64,000 nt of DNA from Leyella lascolaii (GTDB lineage: Bacteria > Bacteroidota > Bacteroidia > Bacteroidales > Bacteroidaceae), in contig NZ_LT556035.1 in NCBI RefSeq assembly GCF_900079775.1, forward strand, positions 137,062 through 201,061. Reading direction: 5' to 3'. Numbering within the stretch: the first letter of the stretch is position 1; every line of letters starts with the position of its first letter. The notes beneath the pieces were generated by a model that had not been told where the DNA came from, did no database searches, and was given only the letters and a program-made list of their open reading frames with translations. The translations under genes were made by a program, and so were the position numbers. This document shows positions 27,904 to 40,280 of the stretch, one piece after another.

Positions 27904-27968
27904 TCAACCGGCATACAAACAGGATATGACGGAAACAGGATTGACTTTTATCCGCCATATTTTGTTTT

Positions 27969-28166
27969 ATCCCGAATCGGTTATTAGACTTCATCCTTAT
28001 TTCGTACTGCTGTCATTCAGATTGGTTCTTGCTTTTATCGAAGATGTAGCGGGCTACATCGAGAAAAAGCGTGAGACAAGATGACGGCAGCAGTGCGGAA
28101 GATGGATAAAGAGGGTTGCAATCAATTAAAAAAACATTTTGACGGTCTAATGACCGATTCGGGGTT
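27969..28166. repeat. MITE-like inverted-repeat element, copy M3
   Basis: A ~198 bp copy with ends ATCCCGAATCGGTTATTAGAC and, in complement, ACCCCGAATCGGTCATTAGA. The right arm ACAAGATGACGGCAGCAGTG matches the complement of the left arm in M1. The centre is GATGTAGCGGGCTACATC. It lies between the ygiQ and the - strand lipoprotein gene ends, where it could also act as a transcription stop. Confidence 0.88.
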
Positions 28167-28261
28167 ATAAATATCAGTAAACGGATGAATGTCATACATA
28201 CAATATACGGAGCATAGTGATACAGTATGTATTTACACTTATAGACAAGAACTATTGTCGG

Positions 28262-29401
28262 CTATTGTTCTCCTGCGTTTAAACGTTCATAATATCTCAA
28301 GCCTTGAGTCAAGTGCACGTCCGGATGGAATATATTTATTAAATCTGATAAAAGGAAATCCGGTCTGAATGATATTTCTTCAAAATATTTTTCCTTGGAA
28401 GTATAGCATACATATATTTCCCCTTTACGAAAAGCCTTAATCTCCGCATAACCGGGATATTCCTTCAATAAATCCCTACGTGTTATCGGTCTGTCGGAAC
28501 CTGACATTATAAGCCATGCGTCAGACCCTCCAGCCTTGTCAATGACCACTTCCGGTGATAAAGATAAAGACCCACTATGTATATCATCAGAAAAAGCGTA
28601 TTCAATATTCGCATCTCGGAATAATTTTCCCATAGAACTTCGTCCTCCAGGGCAATACCACACACTGCCAGTCTTGCGTTCCGTAAGAATCTGACCATAC
28701 GACCTTGTGTGCCCGGCAGATACCATCAGCTCATTATAACAGCTATCTACGACATTGAACAACGAGTCTGCCCTTTCCTCACAGCCAAAAAGCAATCCAT
28801 AAAATTTCATCCATTCAGCACGTCCGAGTGCAGATGTCTCCATATACTCAGCACACTCTATAATCGGTATTCCAATTTTCTCTATCTGACCATAACCCGC
28901 GTTTTCAAAAGGGGAAAGCATTATTACTTGAGGATTAAGTTCTATCACACGTTCTATCGCAGGAATCATGGAACTCCCGCAATCCGCGATATCACCATTT
29001 TTCAAACCTTCCCGCACTTCCTCCAATCTAATAAAAGACTTATCACAAACCCCTTTTATCGCGTCTCCGACACCAAGCCAATATAACAGTTGACAATGTG
29101 GGGAATTAGATACCACACCGGATATCACAGGAATATAGACAAGTGTGCCTTCCGGTATATTCCTTATATTTGCAGAATCCTCCCTATTTACTAAAACATA
29201 TCTGTGCAATATCCTATCCTTTTTCCACGGATCCTTCAATTCAACAATAGAGTAGTCAGAATATTTAACAATACTGATATGGTCAGCATATTTAAACACT
29301 ACAGTATCACATTGTGAAGTATCATTCACTAATACCGTCCTTTTGCAGGATATGAGAAAAGCTAAAATAAGAATACAACTTAAACAAACAAGTGACTTCA
29401 T
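28262..29401 (-). CDS. ABC-type Fe3+-siderophore/cobalamin substrate-binding lipoprotein
   Basis: A 379-residue periplasmic binding protein of the BtuF/FecB/FepB fold. The N-terminus is a lipoprotein signal with lipobox LISC (Cys19). Two helical-backbone lobes are suggested by PVISGVVSNSPHCQLLYWLGVG and IERVIELNPQVIMLSPFEN in the first lobe, and DAWLIMSGSDRP with a C-terminal SFRPDFLLSDLINIFHPD, which is typical of the family. A matching FecCD-type permease gene lies 5 kb upstream on the same strand, separated by four housekeeping genes; no ATPase gene is seen in the window. Ligand (ferric chelate, haem or cobamide) undetermined. Confidence 0.85.
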   Translation of the reverse strand: MKSLVCLSCILILAFLISCKRTVLVNDTSQCDTVVFKYADHISIVKYSDYSIVELKDPWKKDRILHRYVLVNREDSANIRNIPEGTLVYIPVISGVVSNSPHCQLLYWLGVGDAIKGVCDKSFIRLEEVREGLKNGDIADCGSSMIPAIERVIELNPQVIMLSPFENAGYGQIEKIGIPIIECAEYMETSALGRAEWMKFYGLLFGCEERADSLFNVVDSCYNELMVSAGHTRSYGQILTERKTGSVWYCPGGRSSMGKLFRDANIEYAFSDDIHSGSLSLSPEVVIDKAGGSDAWLIMSGSDRPITRRDLLKEYPGYAEIKAFRKGEIYVCYTSKEKYFEEISFRPDFLLSDLINIFHPDVHLTQGLRYYERLNAGEQ

Positions 29402-29567
29402 GTATAATTCATTGATAACAGTCTAACCCACCTAACAATTTATGCATACTATACCATGAATCTCGCATACATTTATTTTATACCTGTCATATTTTCATGT
29501 TTGATGAAGTAATTAAATTTTGGACATACAAAACATGTTGCGGTCAAATGTATAATTACCGGAAAAG

Positions 29568-30398
29568 CTATTTCCTTTCATTAATATAGCATAAAGCAGC
29601 CCCTATGGCAGTACAGAACTCCGAATATTTTGGTATCCTAAAATTGACCCCATATAATTTCTCAGTAGCCGGAAACACCAATTTACATTGTGGGAGAAGT
29701 GTGAGATTACCAATCATCACAAACTCCTTTATCCCGCTTTCCAAAGAAGACAAGATAGATGCGCTGCATATTGACTGTAAAACCATCCATATCAGACCGA
29801 TTGCGAGATCCTCACGTGAAGCATCACTTTTGGCATTACCAAATAAAGATGCGATTGCGTTCATTGGCAATCCTGGCAGCGGATTCCTGCTGATATCTCC
29901 AATCAGAACATTGATATGCGACAAATCACCATGCTCGGCAAGAGTTGCAACCTGTTTAATGTCATCCGTATTCAGAAGCAGTCTGGACAGTCCCTGTAAG
30001 GTTCCGCCACCTATTCCGATACCTCCTAAATGCAAAATCTCGTCATGGTCACACTTGACAATAGATGTTCCGGTGCCCATACTTACAACCATCATCCGTT
30101 CAAGCCCCGTCTCATATCGTGCGCCCAAGCCATTGGCTATGAATTCCTCCGATTTACCTGTAGGCAACCCATAAACAGCCTTATCAATATATGCAGCCCC
30201 AACTCCAGTAAGCATAACCTTCTCAACATCACCCAACTGAATCTTATTGTCGTATAAGTATTTGCCGAACGCGCCATAGAGAGATGTAACCGGGTCTGTT
30301 GCCTTAATCCGAATAGGAGACAAGACACGCCCTTCCTCGTTTATTCCGATTATTTTTGTCGTACTTATACCTACATCAATTCCAATAACTATTTTCAT
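29568..30398 (-). CDS. coaW: type II pantothenate kinase
   Basis: Phosphorylates pantothenate with ATP, the first step of CoA synthesis, in the cytosol. The 276-residue protein has the acetate/sugar kinase-like fold: the phosphate-1 loop GIDVGISTTKIIG at the N-terminus, Glu in KSEEFIANGLGARY, the phosphate-2 loop VSMGTGTSIV, and the type II block GIGIGGGTLQGLSRLLL, plus VMIGNLTLLPQCK near the end. This pattern is typical of the CoaW/PanK-II group. It lies 33 bp downstream of the B3/B4-domain gene on the same strand. Confidence 0.88.
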   Translation of the reverse strand: MKIVIGIDVGISTTKIIGINEEGRVLSPIRIKATDPVTSLYGAFGKYLYDNKIQLGDVEKVMLTGVGAAYIDKAVYGLPTGKSEEFIANGLGARYETGLERMMVVSMGTGTSIVKCDHDEILHLGGIGIGGGTLQGLSRLLLNTDDIKQVATLAEHGDLSHINVLIGDISRNPLPGLPMNAIASLFGNAKSDASREDLAIGLIWMVLQSICSASILSSLESGIKEFVMIGNLTLLPQCKLVFPATEKLYGVNFRIPKYSEFCTAIGAALCYINERK

Positions 30399-30431
30399 AT
30401 CACATTTACGTGTTTGCTTTAATAAGGAAAT

Positions 30432-31109
30432 CTAACCTTTATTACATTTATATATATAATAATCTGCATTGCCCGCATTACAATATTGTTTAAGCAATCT
30501 GATTATAAGCTCTGAAGTCTCTGATATATGGCTTTCGTTTCCATCATATCCATTCACAAGCACAGTCAAATGACTTGTTTCAAGTCCGACCTTAGTTCTT
30601 TCACTGTCACTTGTCGGTGTCCCTACTCCGCCTTCACTGTCACGATAAACAGGCAATCCCGATATATTGAGCATACCGCGACCAATGCCTTCATATGGTT
30701 CGCCTGCGCGTCCTATCCCCAAAACCAAAGTGTCATCGTGAAACTTATCAGAATCAAAAGCTCCCAAACTATAGCCGGAAATCATGCTTGCCATATTGGT
30801 CAGGTCAACCAGCGTATCACATTGATACAGGCTTTTGCCTTGAATGACCCTGCGCATGAGAGCCTCCGCCGCAGGACGGTATCGTGAAGGATCCTTTCCG
30901 CACATTTTATATATCTCGCGTGTGGCAGCGATGGCAGGAATCTCTTTCACAGCATCCAACGTAAAGCGTTCTTTTATAATCCTGCACGTTTCCTTTATCT
31001 CTTCCCACAAGGCATCACTATAAGATGTGTTGCACACCGTAGCCGTGATACATGAGCCTACGAAAACGGGGCATATGTTTTTAATGTCTTCAGATACGAT
31101 TATTCTCAT
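30432..31109 (-). CDS. B3/B4 tRNA-binding-domain protein
   Basis: A 225-residue cytosolic protein resembling the B3/B4 editing-like domain of the phenylalanyl-tRNA synthetase beta chain as a free-standing protein. Seen are REIYKMCGKDPSRYRPAAEALMRRVIQG and LVDLTNMASMISGYSLGAFD, the best conserved part of the family, and GTPTSDSERTK near the C-terminus. Free-standing members may act in trans on mischarged tRNA or amino acids, but this one is uncharacterised. It is in a - strand run with ligA (16 bp gap) and coaW. Confidence 0.82.
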   Translation of the reverse strand: MRIIVSEDIKNICPVFVGSCITATVCNTSYSDALWEEIKETCRIIKERFTLDAVKEIPAIAATREIYKMCGKDPSRYRPAAEALMRRVIQGKSLYQCDTLVDLTNMASMISGYSLGAFDSDKFHDDTLVLGIGRAGEPYEGIGRGMLNISGLPVYRDSEGGVGTPTSDSERTKVGLETSHLTVLVNGYDGNESHISETSELIIRLLKQYCNAGNADYYIYKCNKG

Positions 31110-31125
31110 AATAAATACGAATCAA

Positions 31126-34402
<3,277 letters not shown>

Positions 34403-34420
34403 ATTTCTATAACTTCTTTT

Positions 34421-35458
34421 TCAATATATATTCTGATTTAAATTCAGCTTGTTCCTGCGTGTTATGACATAGATCACAACCGGTGCCCCCATAAGCGGTG
34501 TGATTGCATTTAGCGGAATGACGCCCCTGTTTCCTGGAAGATTGCACACAAAATTACAAACAAGAGCCATCAGGCTTCCTGTCAATACCGTCGCGGGCAA
34601 AATCCGCCTGTAATCATCGGTGCGCATAAGAATGCGTGATATGTGCGGCACTGACAGCCCGATAAAGGCTATAGGTCCGCAAAAAGCCGTAGAGACAGCA
34701 ACAAGCACTCCGGTAATTAATAATACAACATTACGCAATCTCATTGTATTGATGCCAAGATTCTCCGCATATTCGTCTCCAAGCATAAAAACATTGAGAG
34801 GCTTTATCAATAGCGCAGAAGAGATTACGGACAGTATTATTATAATGGAGAATATTGGCATATAGCCGGAAGAGACACTGCTGAAGTTGCCCATGCCCCA
34901 CACCACATACGACTTTACACCTTCTTCTGTTGCAAAGAAATTCAGCATAGTGATGGCAGACGAAGCAATATATCCTATCATTATGCCTATGATAACAAGC
35001 AATATGCTGTTTCTTACTTTAGATGAAACAAACAAGATGATAAATGTCACGAGCGCGGCGCCAAGAAAAGCCGCAAGAGAAACAGCCATAAAACCGGACA
35101 GGCTGAATGAGGAAGTCACTATGCTGCCGCCAAACAAAAGTGTCACGACAGCGACACCCAATCCGGCACCGCTACTTATTCCGAAGACAGACGGGTCTGC
35201 CAATGGATTGCGGAAAACTGTCTGAAGCAGCAATCCGCTTAAAGAAAGCGCCGCCCCACACAAGATTGCGGTAATCGCCTGAGGCAAACGAGACTCCATG
35301 ACAATGAATCTCCAGCTGGACTTCACATCCTCTTTACCAATTAAAATGTCACAGACCTCCCCGGCAGGAATGTTCACAGATCCTATAAAAAGGTTAACGG
35401 CAAGCATTACCATTATACCGGTAACCAATAAAAGAACCGACAAATTGTTTCCCTTCAT
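34421..35458 (-). CDS. FecCD-family ABC transporter permease
   Basis: The inner-membrane subunit for Fe3+-siderophore, haem or cobalamin import, 345 residues, about ten helices. Family blocks seen: RLPQAITAILCGAALSLSGLLLQ, NPLADPSVFGISSGAGLG, and FCGPIAFIGLSVPHISRIL near the cytoplasmic loop that contacts the ATPase. The ATG at 35458 was chosen; it has GAGG just upstream, whereas the longer frame begins with TTG at 35491. It likely works with the binding lipoprotein at 28.3-29.4 kb. No cognate ATPase is present in the window. Confidence 0.9.
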   Translation of the reverse strand: MKGNNLSVLLLVTGIMVMLAVNLFIGSVNIPAGEVCDILIGKEDVKSSWRFIVMESRLPQAITAILCGAALSLSGLLLQTVFRNPLADPSVFGISSGAGLGVAVVTLLFGGSIVTSSFSLSGFMAVSLAAFLGAALVTFIILFVSSKVRNSILLVIIGIMIGYIASSAITMLNFFATEEGVKSYVVWGMGNFSSVSSGYMPIFSIIIILSVISSALLIKPLNVFMLGDEYAENLGINTMRLRNVVLLITGVLVAVSTAFCGPIAFIGLSVPHISRILMRTDDYRRILPATVLTGSLMALVCNFVCNLPGNRGVIPLNAITPLMGAPVVIYVITRRNKLNLNQNIY

Positions 35459-35597
35459 ACCTCGTTCGTCAAAGTTTTGAAAGGATAGCAATTAACTGAA
35501 TCGGGATGTCATCTTTCATATTTATATATAGAACAGTTTAAATATTATTGACAAATCAGAACAGTAAACCATAAATAACAGACAGCACGAACTGATG

Positions 35598-36485
35598 TCA
35601 TAATTTCAGGGCTTTCAGAATGCGGGTTATCTTTTGCAACGTGGTAAGACGTGTCGGCACAAGCGGCAGCCTTAACACGTTCTCTATAAATCCCATCTCA
35701 TGAAGAAGGGCTTTCACGCCCGCAGGGTTGCCGTCAACAAAAAGCAACGAGTAAAGTTCCGTAAAGCTGTGGTGTATCTTTCTGGCTGGCTCATATTCGC
35801 CCTTGAACTCCAACCTTATCATTCTGGAGAACTCCTTGGGCAGTGCGTTGCCGATAACGGATATCGCACCTGCCGCACCGCTCGCCACCATGGAAAATGT
35901 AAGGGCGTCGTCGCCACTCAGGACATCAAAATCGGAAGGTTTGTTTTTTATTATCTCGTCAACCTGCTCCAGATTTCCCGACGCTTCCTTTATCGCCACA
36001 ATGTTTTTGCTGTCGTTGGCAAGCCGGACGGTGGTTTCCGGCTTCATGTTCACGCCTGTACGTCCCGGTACATTATAGAGAACAACAGGTAACGGACTTG
36101 CTTCCGCAATAGCCATAAAATGACGGTACAGTCCCTCCTGCGACGGTTTGTTGTAATACGGGCACACACTTAAAATTCCATCGACTCCGGTAAGGTCCAT
36201 CGTCTTAAGATCCTCGACAACAGCCTTGGTGTTATATCCGCCACAACCCATTAATATCGGGACACGTTTAGCGTTTATATCTATAATAAAGTCCTTTATT
36301 GTCTGTTTTTCCTCCTTCGACAGGCAAGGAGCCTCACTTGTTGTTGCAAGAATGCACAGGAAATCCGCTCCATTCTGTATCTGATATTCCACCAGTCTTT
36401 TCAACGAAGTGTAATCAACATCACCGTTCTCTTTAAAAGGTGTTATTAAGGCAACTCCTAAACCTTTGAAGATATTTCGTGCCAT
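35598..36485 (-). CDS. dapA: 4-hydroxy-tetrahydrodipicolinate synthase
   Basis: Condenses pyruvate and aspartate semialdehyde, the first committed step to lysine and meso-diaminopimelate, in the cytosol. The 295-residue TIM barrel has Tyr137 (VVLYNVPGRTG) and the Schiff-base Lys166 (VAIKEASG), both at the expected spacing, and PYYNKPSQEG near 109-118. The usual GTTGE loop is ATTSEA (47-52), keeping the Thr-Thr and Glu. No lysine-pathway neighbours. Promoter element 27 bp upstream. Confidence 0.95.
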   Translation of the reverse strand: MARNIFKGLGVALITPFKENGDVDYTSLKRLVEYQIQNGADFLCILATTSEAPCLSKEEKQTIKDFIIDINAKRVPILMGCGGYNTKAVVEDLKTMDLTGVDGILSVCPYYNKPSQEGLYRHFMAIAEASPLPVVLYNVPGRTGVNMKPETTVRLANDSKNIVAIKEASGNLEQVDEIIKNKPSDFDVLSGDDALTFSMVASGAAGAISVIGNALPKEFSRMIRLEFKGEYEPARKIHHSFTELYSLLFVDGNPAGVKALLHEMGFIENVLRLPLVPTRLTTLQKITRILKALKL

Positions 36486-36511
36486 ATTTTTATATACTTT
36501 CGATTTATCTG

Positions 36512-36519
36512 CAAAGATA
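36512..36519 (-). promoter_or_regulatory. dapA promoter (-7 element)
   Basis: TATCTTTG on the - strand, exact TAnnTTTG, 27 bp before the dapA ATG. Confidence 0.6.
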
Positions 36520-36710
36520 CTATATAAAAACGAAACCTTGAAACCGATTTAATAAAAAAATTATAAATGATAAATATCGCCACGCCATCGGTTACTTATA
36601 TGCGTAACCGGCTTCCGGCGGAACTCCGCCACCATGTGCATTTCGCGTACATATGCGGCATCAGGAAAAACACAAACGCCATATCCATGTAAGACCAAGC
36701 CTGATATAGA

Positions 36711-36748
36711 AAAGGGGATTATATCAGTCCGCTGACATAATCCCCTTT
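36711..36748 (-). terminator. terminator of the rpmB-rpmG-DUF4295 operon
   Basis: AAAGGGGATTAT / ATAATCCCCTTT, a 12-bp perfect stem, 19 bp after the DUF4295 stop codon. Confidence 0.8.
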
Positions 36749-36766
36749 ATTTAAATTCGAATTGAT

Positions 36767-36925
36767 TTATTTCTTGAAATAATCTTTCACATCCTCATTA
36801 GGTATCATACGCTCATCAAAAACATACGCACCTGTCTTGGGACTCTTTACCATCTTTATAACCTTTGTATATGCACGCCCGTCCGTAGAACCTTCATGGA
36901 GGGTCGCAACCGCTTTCTTTGCCAT
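36767..36925 (-). CDS. DUF4295 small protein
   Basis: A 52-residue basic protein: MAKKAVATLHEGSTDGRAYT at the start and DERMIPNEDVKDYFKK at the end. DUF4295 proteins of about 50 residues typically follow rpmG in Bacteroidetes. The location directly after rpmG (12 bp gap) suggests a ribosome-associated role, which is inference. Its start is clear because the frame is closed shortly upstream and it is translated as part of the ribosomal protein operon. Confidence 0.85.
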   Translation of the reverse strand: MAKKAVATLHEGSTDGRAYTKVIKMVKSPKTGAYVFDERMIPNEDVKDYFKK

Positions 36926-36937
36926 ATCTTAATTATA

Positions 36938-37129
36938 TTATTTTATCTCTTTGTGAAGAGTCATCTTCTTCAGGATAGGATTATACTTCATTAATTCCAT
37001 ACGGTCTGGAGTATTCTTGCGGTTTTTGGTAGTCACATAGCGACTTGTACCGGGCATACCGCTCTCCTTCATTTCAGTACATTCAAGTATCACCTGAACT
37101 CTGTTGCCTTTTGCTTTCTTTGATGCCAT
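36938..37129 (-). CDS. rpmG: 50S ribosomal protein L33
   Basis: A 63-residue protein of the large subunit: [19 protein letters not shown], then [20 protein letters not shown] and [15 protein letters not shown], the standard L33 pattern. It lacks the CXXC zinc pairs, so it is the zinc-free form. Lies 4 bp after rpmB in a three-gene operon. Confidence 0.96.
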   Translation of the reverse strand: MASKKAKGNRVQVILECTEMKESGMPGTSRYVTTKNRKNTPDRMELMKYNPILKKMTLHKEIK

Positions 37130-37133
37130 CTGA

Positions 37134-37397
37134 TTAATCTCCTATAACTTTTATATCACTCCAGTCACAATATCCCTTAGCAACAGCCTGTTTAAGAGCG
37201 GCATCAAGTCCGACTTTATTGATAAGACGCAATCCGGCTGCACTAATCTTCAGGCTTATCCAACAGTTCTCTTCTACATAGAAGAACTTCTTCTTAAATA
37301 AGTTTACATCGAAAGTACGTTTCGTACGATGCTTTGAATGTGAAACATTATTTCCTATCTGGGCTTTCTTCCCAGTAATCTGACAAATTTTCGACAT
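37134..37397 (-). CDS. rpmB: 50S ribosomal protein L28
   Basis: An 87-residue large-subunit protein: [20 protein letters not shown], then [18 protein letters not shown] and [13 protein letters not shown], all typical of L28. The usual first Cys-pair pattern of zinc-binding L28 is only partly present (one Cys at position 5). First gene of the operon, with a promoter 50 bp upstream. Confidence 0.96.
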   Translation of the reverse strand: MSKICQITGKKAQIGNNVSHSKHRTKRTFDVNLFKKKFFYVEENCWISLKISAAGLRLINKVGLDAALKQAVAKGYCDWSDIKVIGD

Positions 37398-37446
37398 TGC
37401 TGATTTGCTTTTTTTGTTTCTTTTGATACCTATTCCAAACAGCTTG

Positions 37447-37454
37447 CAAAATTA
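37447..37454 (-). promoter_or_regulatory. rpmB operon promoter (-7 element)
   Basis: TAATTTTG on the - strand, exact TAnnTTTG, 50 bp before the rpmB ATG. Confidence 0.6.
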
Positions 37455-37541
37455 TTATTTTTTTTATAATCAGCCAAATATTTACATGAATAAAACAGTA
37501 TATTTAAGTTATTTTTTCATTTTCACTTGCGCAAACATTCT

Positions 37542-37560
37542 GTACGAGGTATTCTCGTAC
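37542..37560. other. perfect short hairpin GTACGAG/CTCGTAC
   Basis: Seven-base perfect arms with a 5-nt loop (GTATT), in the noncoding region upstream of the rpmB promoter. There is no T tail; an operator or RNA stem is possible. Confidence 0.4.
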
Positions 37561-37805
37561 CTACCGTACCACTCTACCAATCATCAGTCCACATATTCAT
37601 TATGATTCGTGGCTTCACATACAGAAAACAGGTAAATGCGCTCTGGCGAGAAAGAATCCCAATGAAATCCAGCCCCAAAATTACGGATGCCTTTCTACAA
37701 ATGCCGCTCTATGGCATAAACCGGAATCGGGAATCACCGGCAGATATTCATACAGTACGGATATGTCACGCCTTTTTCAGGGCGAATATTCCAACATGAC
37801 CGGAA
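37561..37805. other. noncoding stretch before iteron-like element C
   Basis: About 245 bp with no recognised gene, RNA or repeat. Together with element C and the M5 relic it makes up the 1.3 kb gap between rpmB and cinA. Confidence 0.5.
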
Positions 37806-38227
37806 GTAAAAAATATTGACAAAATATTTTCATAAAACAGAAACGGCGGAGGCACAAATACAGTACTATAATCACGCCCGGTCCTCTCATTATTTCATCA
37901 TATCGCCAATAATACATCATGACACGCATCCGCCATTTCCACTTTTTTACTGTTCGTTTCCACAGTTTATGTCATCATGCACCTTGCGGAATGCAAATCA
38001 CGACATCGAAAAGCCTTTGTCATACTCCCATAAAGCCTTTCCTGTATGCCGATACGGGCTTTTCCGCACGCTGAAAAAGCCTTTTCCACATATTATAGAA
38101 AACCATATTGGAAAGTTATCAGCGCAACATACTGATATCTAAGACATTATTGTTCCAGCCAAAAAATCGCGCATACCGTGGCTGATTATTTACAGTTTGC
38201 CTTTGAGCGAATCTCAGCGACTTAACG
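37806..38227 (+). repeat. iteron-like dispersed element, copy C (repeat family I)
   Basis: A 422 bp copy. The leader is GTAAAAAATATTGACA (37806-37821). There are seven 22-bp slots from 37939 to 38092; the last four (38005, 38027, 38049, 38071) are clear. CGCG is at 38168, and the tail AGCGAATCTCAGCGACTTAA starts at 38206, 38 bp later, the same spacing as in copy B. It is in + orientation between two - strand genes. Confidence 0.86.
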
Positions 38228-38319
38228 CTACATTAATTATCCGCATTTCTCAACCGTATATCGGAATATTCACTTAAATTAGAATAGGCAGATATAGAGT
38301 CTGTCACGCATTTGCACTT

Positions 38320-38476
38320 AAGCTAATACTCTCCTCCACTCTACCACACCGCAGCCGTCGTCTTGTCTTCCACTTCTTATCGGTACGGTTAAATTTCGCC
38401 ATCAATAAAAAAGGGCAACAACGTGCCGGAGGTCTTCATGAAACACGGATGAAGTCTGACGAATGATTCGGAATAA
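38320..38476. repeat. relic of the MITE-like element, copy M5
   Basis: CAGCCGTCGTCTTGTCTTCC aligns with CTGCCGTCATCTTGTCGTCC of M1, and the end GATTCGGAATAAAG resembles the M1 right end. The inner part is diverged and the inverted repeat is no longer intact. Confidence 0.5.
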
Positions 38477-38698
38477 AAGCAGGAAACCGGCATATTGTTA
38501 GAAGCCAGAATTTTTTGTCACCTTACAGCCCACAGTCTCCATCTGCCTCATCAACATGGCGAACCACATCTATAAAAGCATGGAAACAAAGAGGACTGCA
38601 AAGTGACAAAGAAAAGAACAAGTGCACTTCACATGAGGCACCGTAAATATGCCGGAAAAACAATGCAGATGAGTCGGAGCAGGATAGCTGAAAACAAA
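38477..38698. other. noncoding stretch downstream of cinA
   Basis: About 220 bp with no supported gene or RNA; a + strand open frame from 38603 runs mainly antisense to cinA and has no domain. Confidence 0.5.
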
Positions 38699-39211
38699 TC
38701 AGTCTTTCTCCTCAAACAAGTCTTTATTGTCTTCCATATACTTCAGGAACAGCTGAAGCGCCTTGCTTGTAGCTATCGCAAGGTTTATGTCACGTCCATA
38801 GTCTTCCTCCAGTTTCATTGTGACTATGTTATCCTTGTTACCACAAGCAATCCATATCGTACCTACAGGAATATCGTGTGTCCCGCCTCCAGGTCCGGCT
38901 ACGCCTGTCGTCGATATTGCAAAATCGACATTCAACGTATTTAGCGCGCCTTTAACCATCGCTATTGCGACCTCCTCGCAAACAGCTGTCTTTTCCTCCA
39001 ACAACCGGGAATCCACACCAAGGACATTCTCCTTGACATCATTCGTGTATGATATTATTCCTCCTTTGAAATAAGCTGAAGCTCCGGGAACCGATATAAT
39101 CGCTTCCGCTATGCGTCCACCTGTACAGCTCTCCGCCGTACCCAATGTCAAGCCAGACTCATAAAGATATTGCTGAATCTCCCTGCTCAATACTTTTTTC
39201 TCAAATTCCAT
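38699..39211 (-). CDS. pncC: CinA C-terminal domain protein (nicotinamide-nucleotide amidase)
   Basis: Deamidates NMN to nicotinate mononucleotide in NAD recycling. The 170 residues match the stand-alone amidase domain, without the N-terminal MoaB-like half of full CinA. Motifs: LTLGTAESCTGGRIAEAI (active-site Ser/Cys-Thr-Gly-Gly block), YFKGGIISYTNDVK, and STTGVAGPGGGTHDIPVGTI, all diagnostic. It is 10 bp downstream of tsaD on the same strand. Confidence 0.92.
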   Translation of the reverse strand: MEFEKKVLSREIQQYLYESGLTLGTAESCTGGRIAEAIISVPGASAYFKGGIISYTNDVKENVLGVDSRLLEEKTAVCEEVAIAMVKGALNTLNVDFAISTTGVAGPGGGTHDIPVGTIWIACGNKDNIVTMKLEEDYGRDINLAIATSKALQLFLKYMEDNKDLFEEKD

Positions 39212-39221
39212 AATATGTTGT

Positions 39222-40250
39222 TTATTGAAATGTTACCTTACTAAAAGCCGGCTTGTCTATTGAACAAAATTCCTTGTCCAGATATTTATAATATCCTACA
39301 ATGCCTATCATTGCCGCATTATCAGTTGTATAGCTGAATTTCGGGATGTAGATATTCCAACCATATTTCTCCGCATGTTCATGGAAAGCGTTTCTTAATC
39401 CGTTGTTAGCGGACACTCCACCAGCCACGGCAACATGCTTGATTCCTGTTTCCTTGACTGCCATGCGCAGTTTCTTCATCAGGATGTCAACGATTGTGTA
39501 TTCTAAACTTGCGGCAAGGTTCTCCTTGTTTTTTTCTATAAAATCAGGATCTTCGGCTATCCATTTCTTCAAACTGTACAGGAAGGATGTCTTCAAGCCG
39601 CTGAAGCTGTAATCGAGACCTTTTATATGCGGCTCTGAAAACTTGAATGACGTAGGATCGCCCTTTCTTGCCAGTCTGTCGATTATCGGACCGCCAGGAT
39701 ACCCCAACCCCATGACTTTGGAACATTTGTCTATAGCCTCACCGGCAGCATCGTCTATTGTCTGCCCGAGAACCTCCATGTCGTTATATGCATTGACCTT
39801 CACAATCTGAGAGTTTCCTCCACTTACCAGCAGGCATAAAAACGGAAACGGGGGATGAGTCTCGTCCTGAGGATTCTCTTTTATGAAGTGTGCCATCACA
39901 TGTCCTTGCAGGTGATTGACGTCAATGAGAGGAATTCCCAGACTTCGGGCGAGCCCTTTCGTAAAGCTGACACCTACAAGCAAAGAGCCCATAAGGCCCG
40001 GACCGCGTGTGAATGCGATGGCGGACAGTTGTTCTTTGGACACATTTGCGCGTACCAAAGCCTGGTTTACCACAGGTACGACATTCTGCATGTGGGCTCT
40101 TGAAGCAAGCTCGGGTACAACGCCTCCGTACTCTTCATGAACATTTTGCGATGCCGTAACGTTGCTCAGCAGCACATCGTTACGCAATACAGCCGCTGAG
40201 GTATCGTCGCAACTGCTCTCTATACCTAATATATATATATCGTTACTCAT
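39222..40250 (-). CDS. tsaD: tRNA N6-threonylcarbamoyladenosine synthase catalytic subunit TsaD
   Basis: Transfers threonylcarbamoyl to A37 of ANN-decoding tRNAs, with TsaB and TsaE elsewhere. The 342-residue ASKHA-fold protein has GIESSCDDTSAAV at the N-terminus, the metal-binding HLQGHVMAHF (HxxxH), LVSGGNSQIV, and a C-terminal GGVSANNGLR and YTTDNAAMIG with the third metal ligand Asp. Length and motif order are normal. It sits between map and the cinA-type gene in a - strand run. Confidence 0.96.
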   Translation of the reverse strand: MSNDIYILGIESSCDDTSAAVLRNDVLLSNVTASQNVHEEYGGVVPELASRAHMQNVVPVVNQALVRANVSKEQLSAIAFTRGPGLMGSLLVGVSFTKGLARSLGIPLIDVNHLQGHVMAHFIKENPQDETHPPFPFLCLLVSGGNSQIVKVNAYNDMEVLGQTIDDAAGEAIDKCSKVMGLGYPGGPIIDRLARKGDPTSFKFSEPHIKGLDYSFSGLKTSFLYSLKKWIAEDPDFIEKNKENLAASLEYTIVDILMKKLRMAVKETGIKHVAVAGGVSANNGLRNAFHEHAEKYGWNIYIPKFSYTTDNAAMIGIVGYYKYLDKEFCSIDKPAFSKVTFQ

Positions 40251-40280
40251 CTTCTGATTATATTAATGAATGTATGTCTT

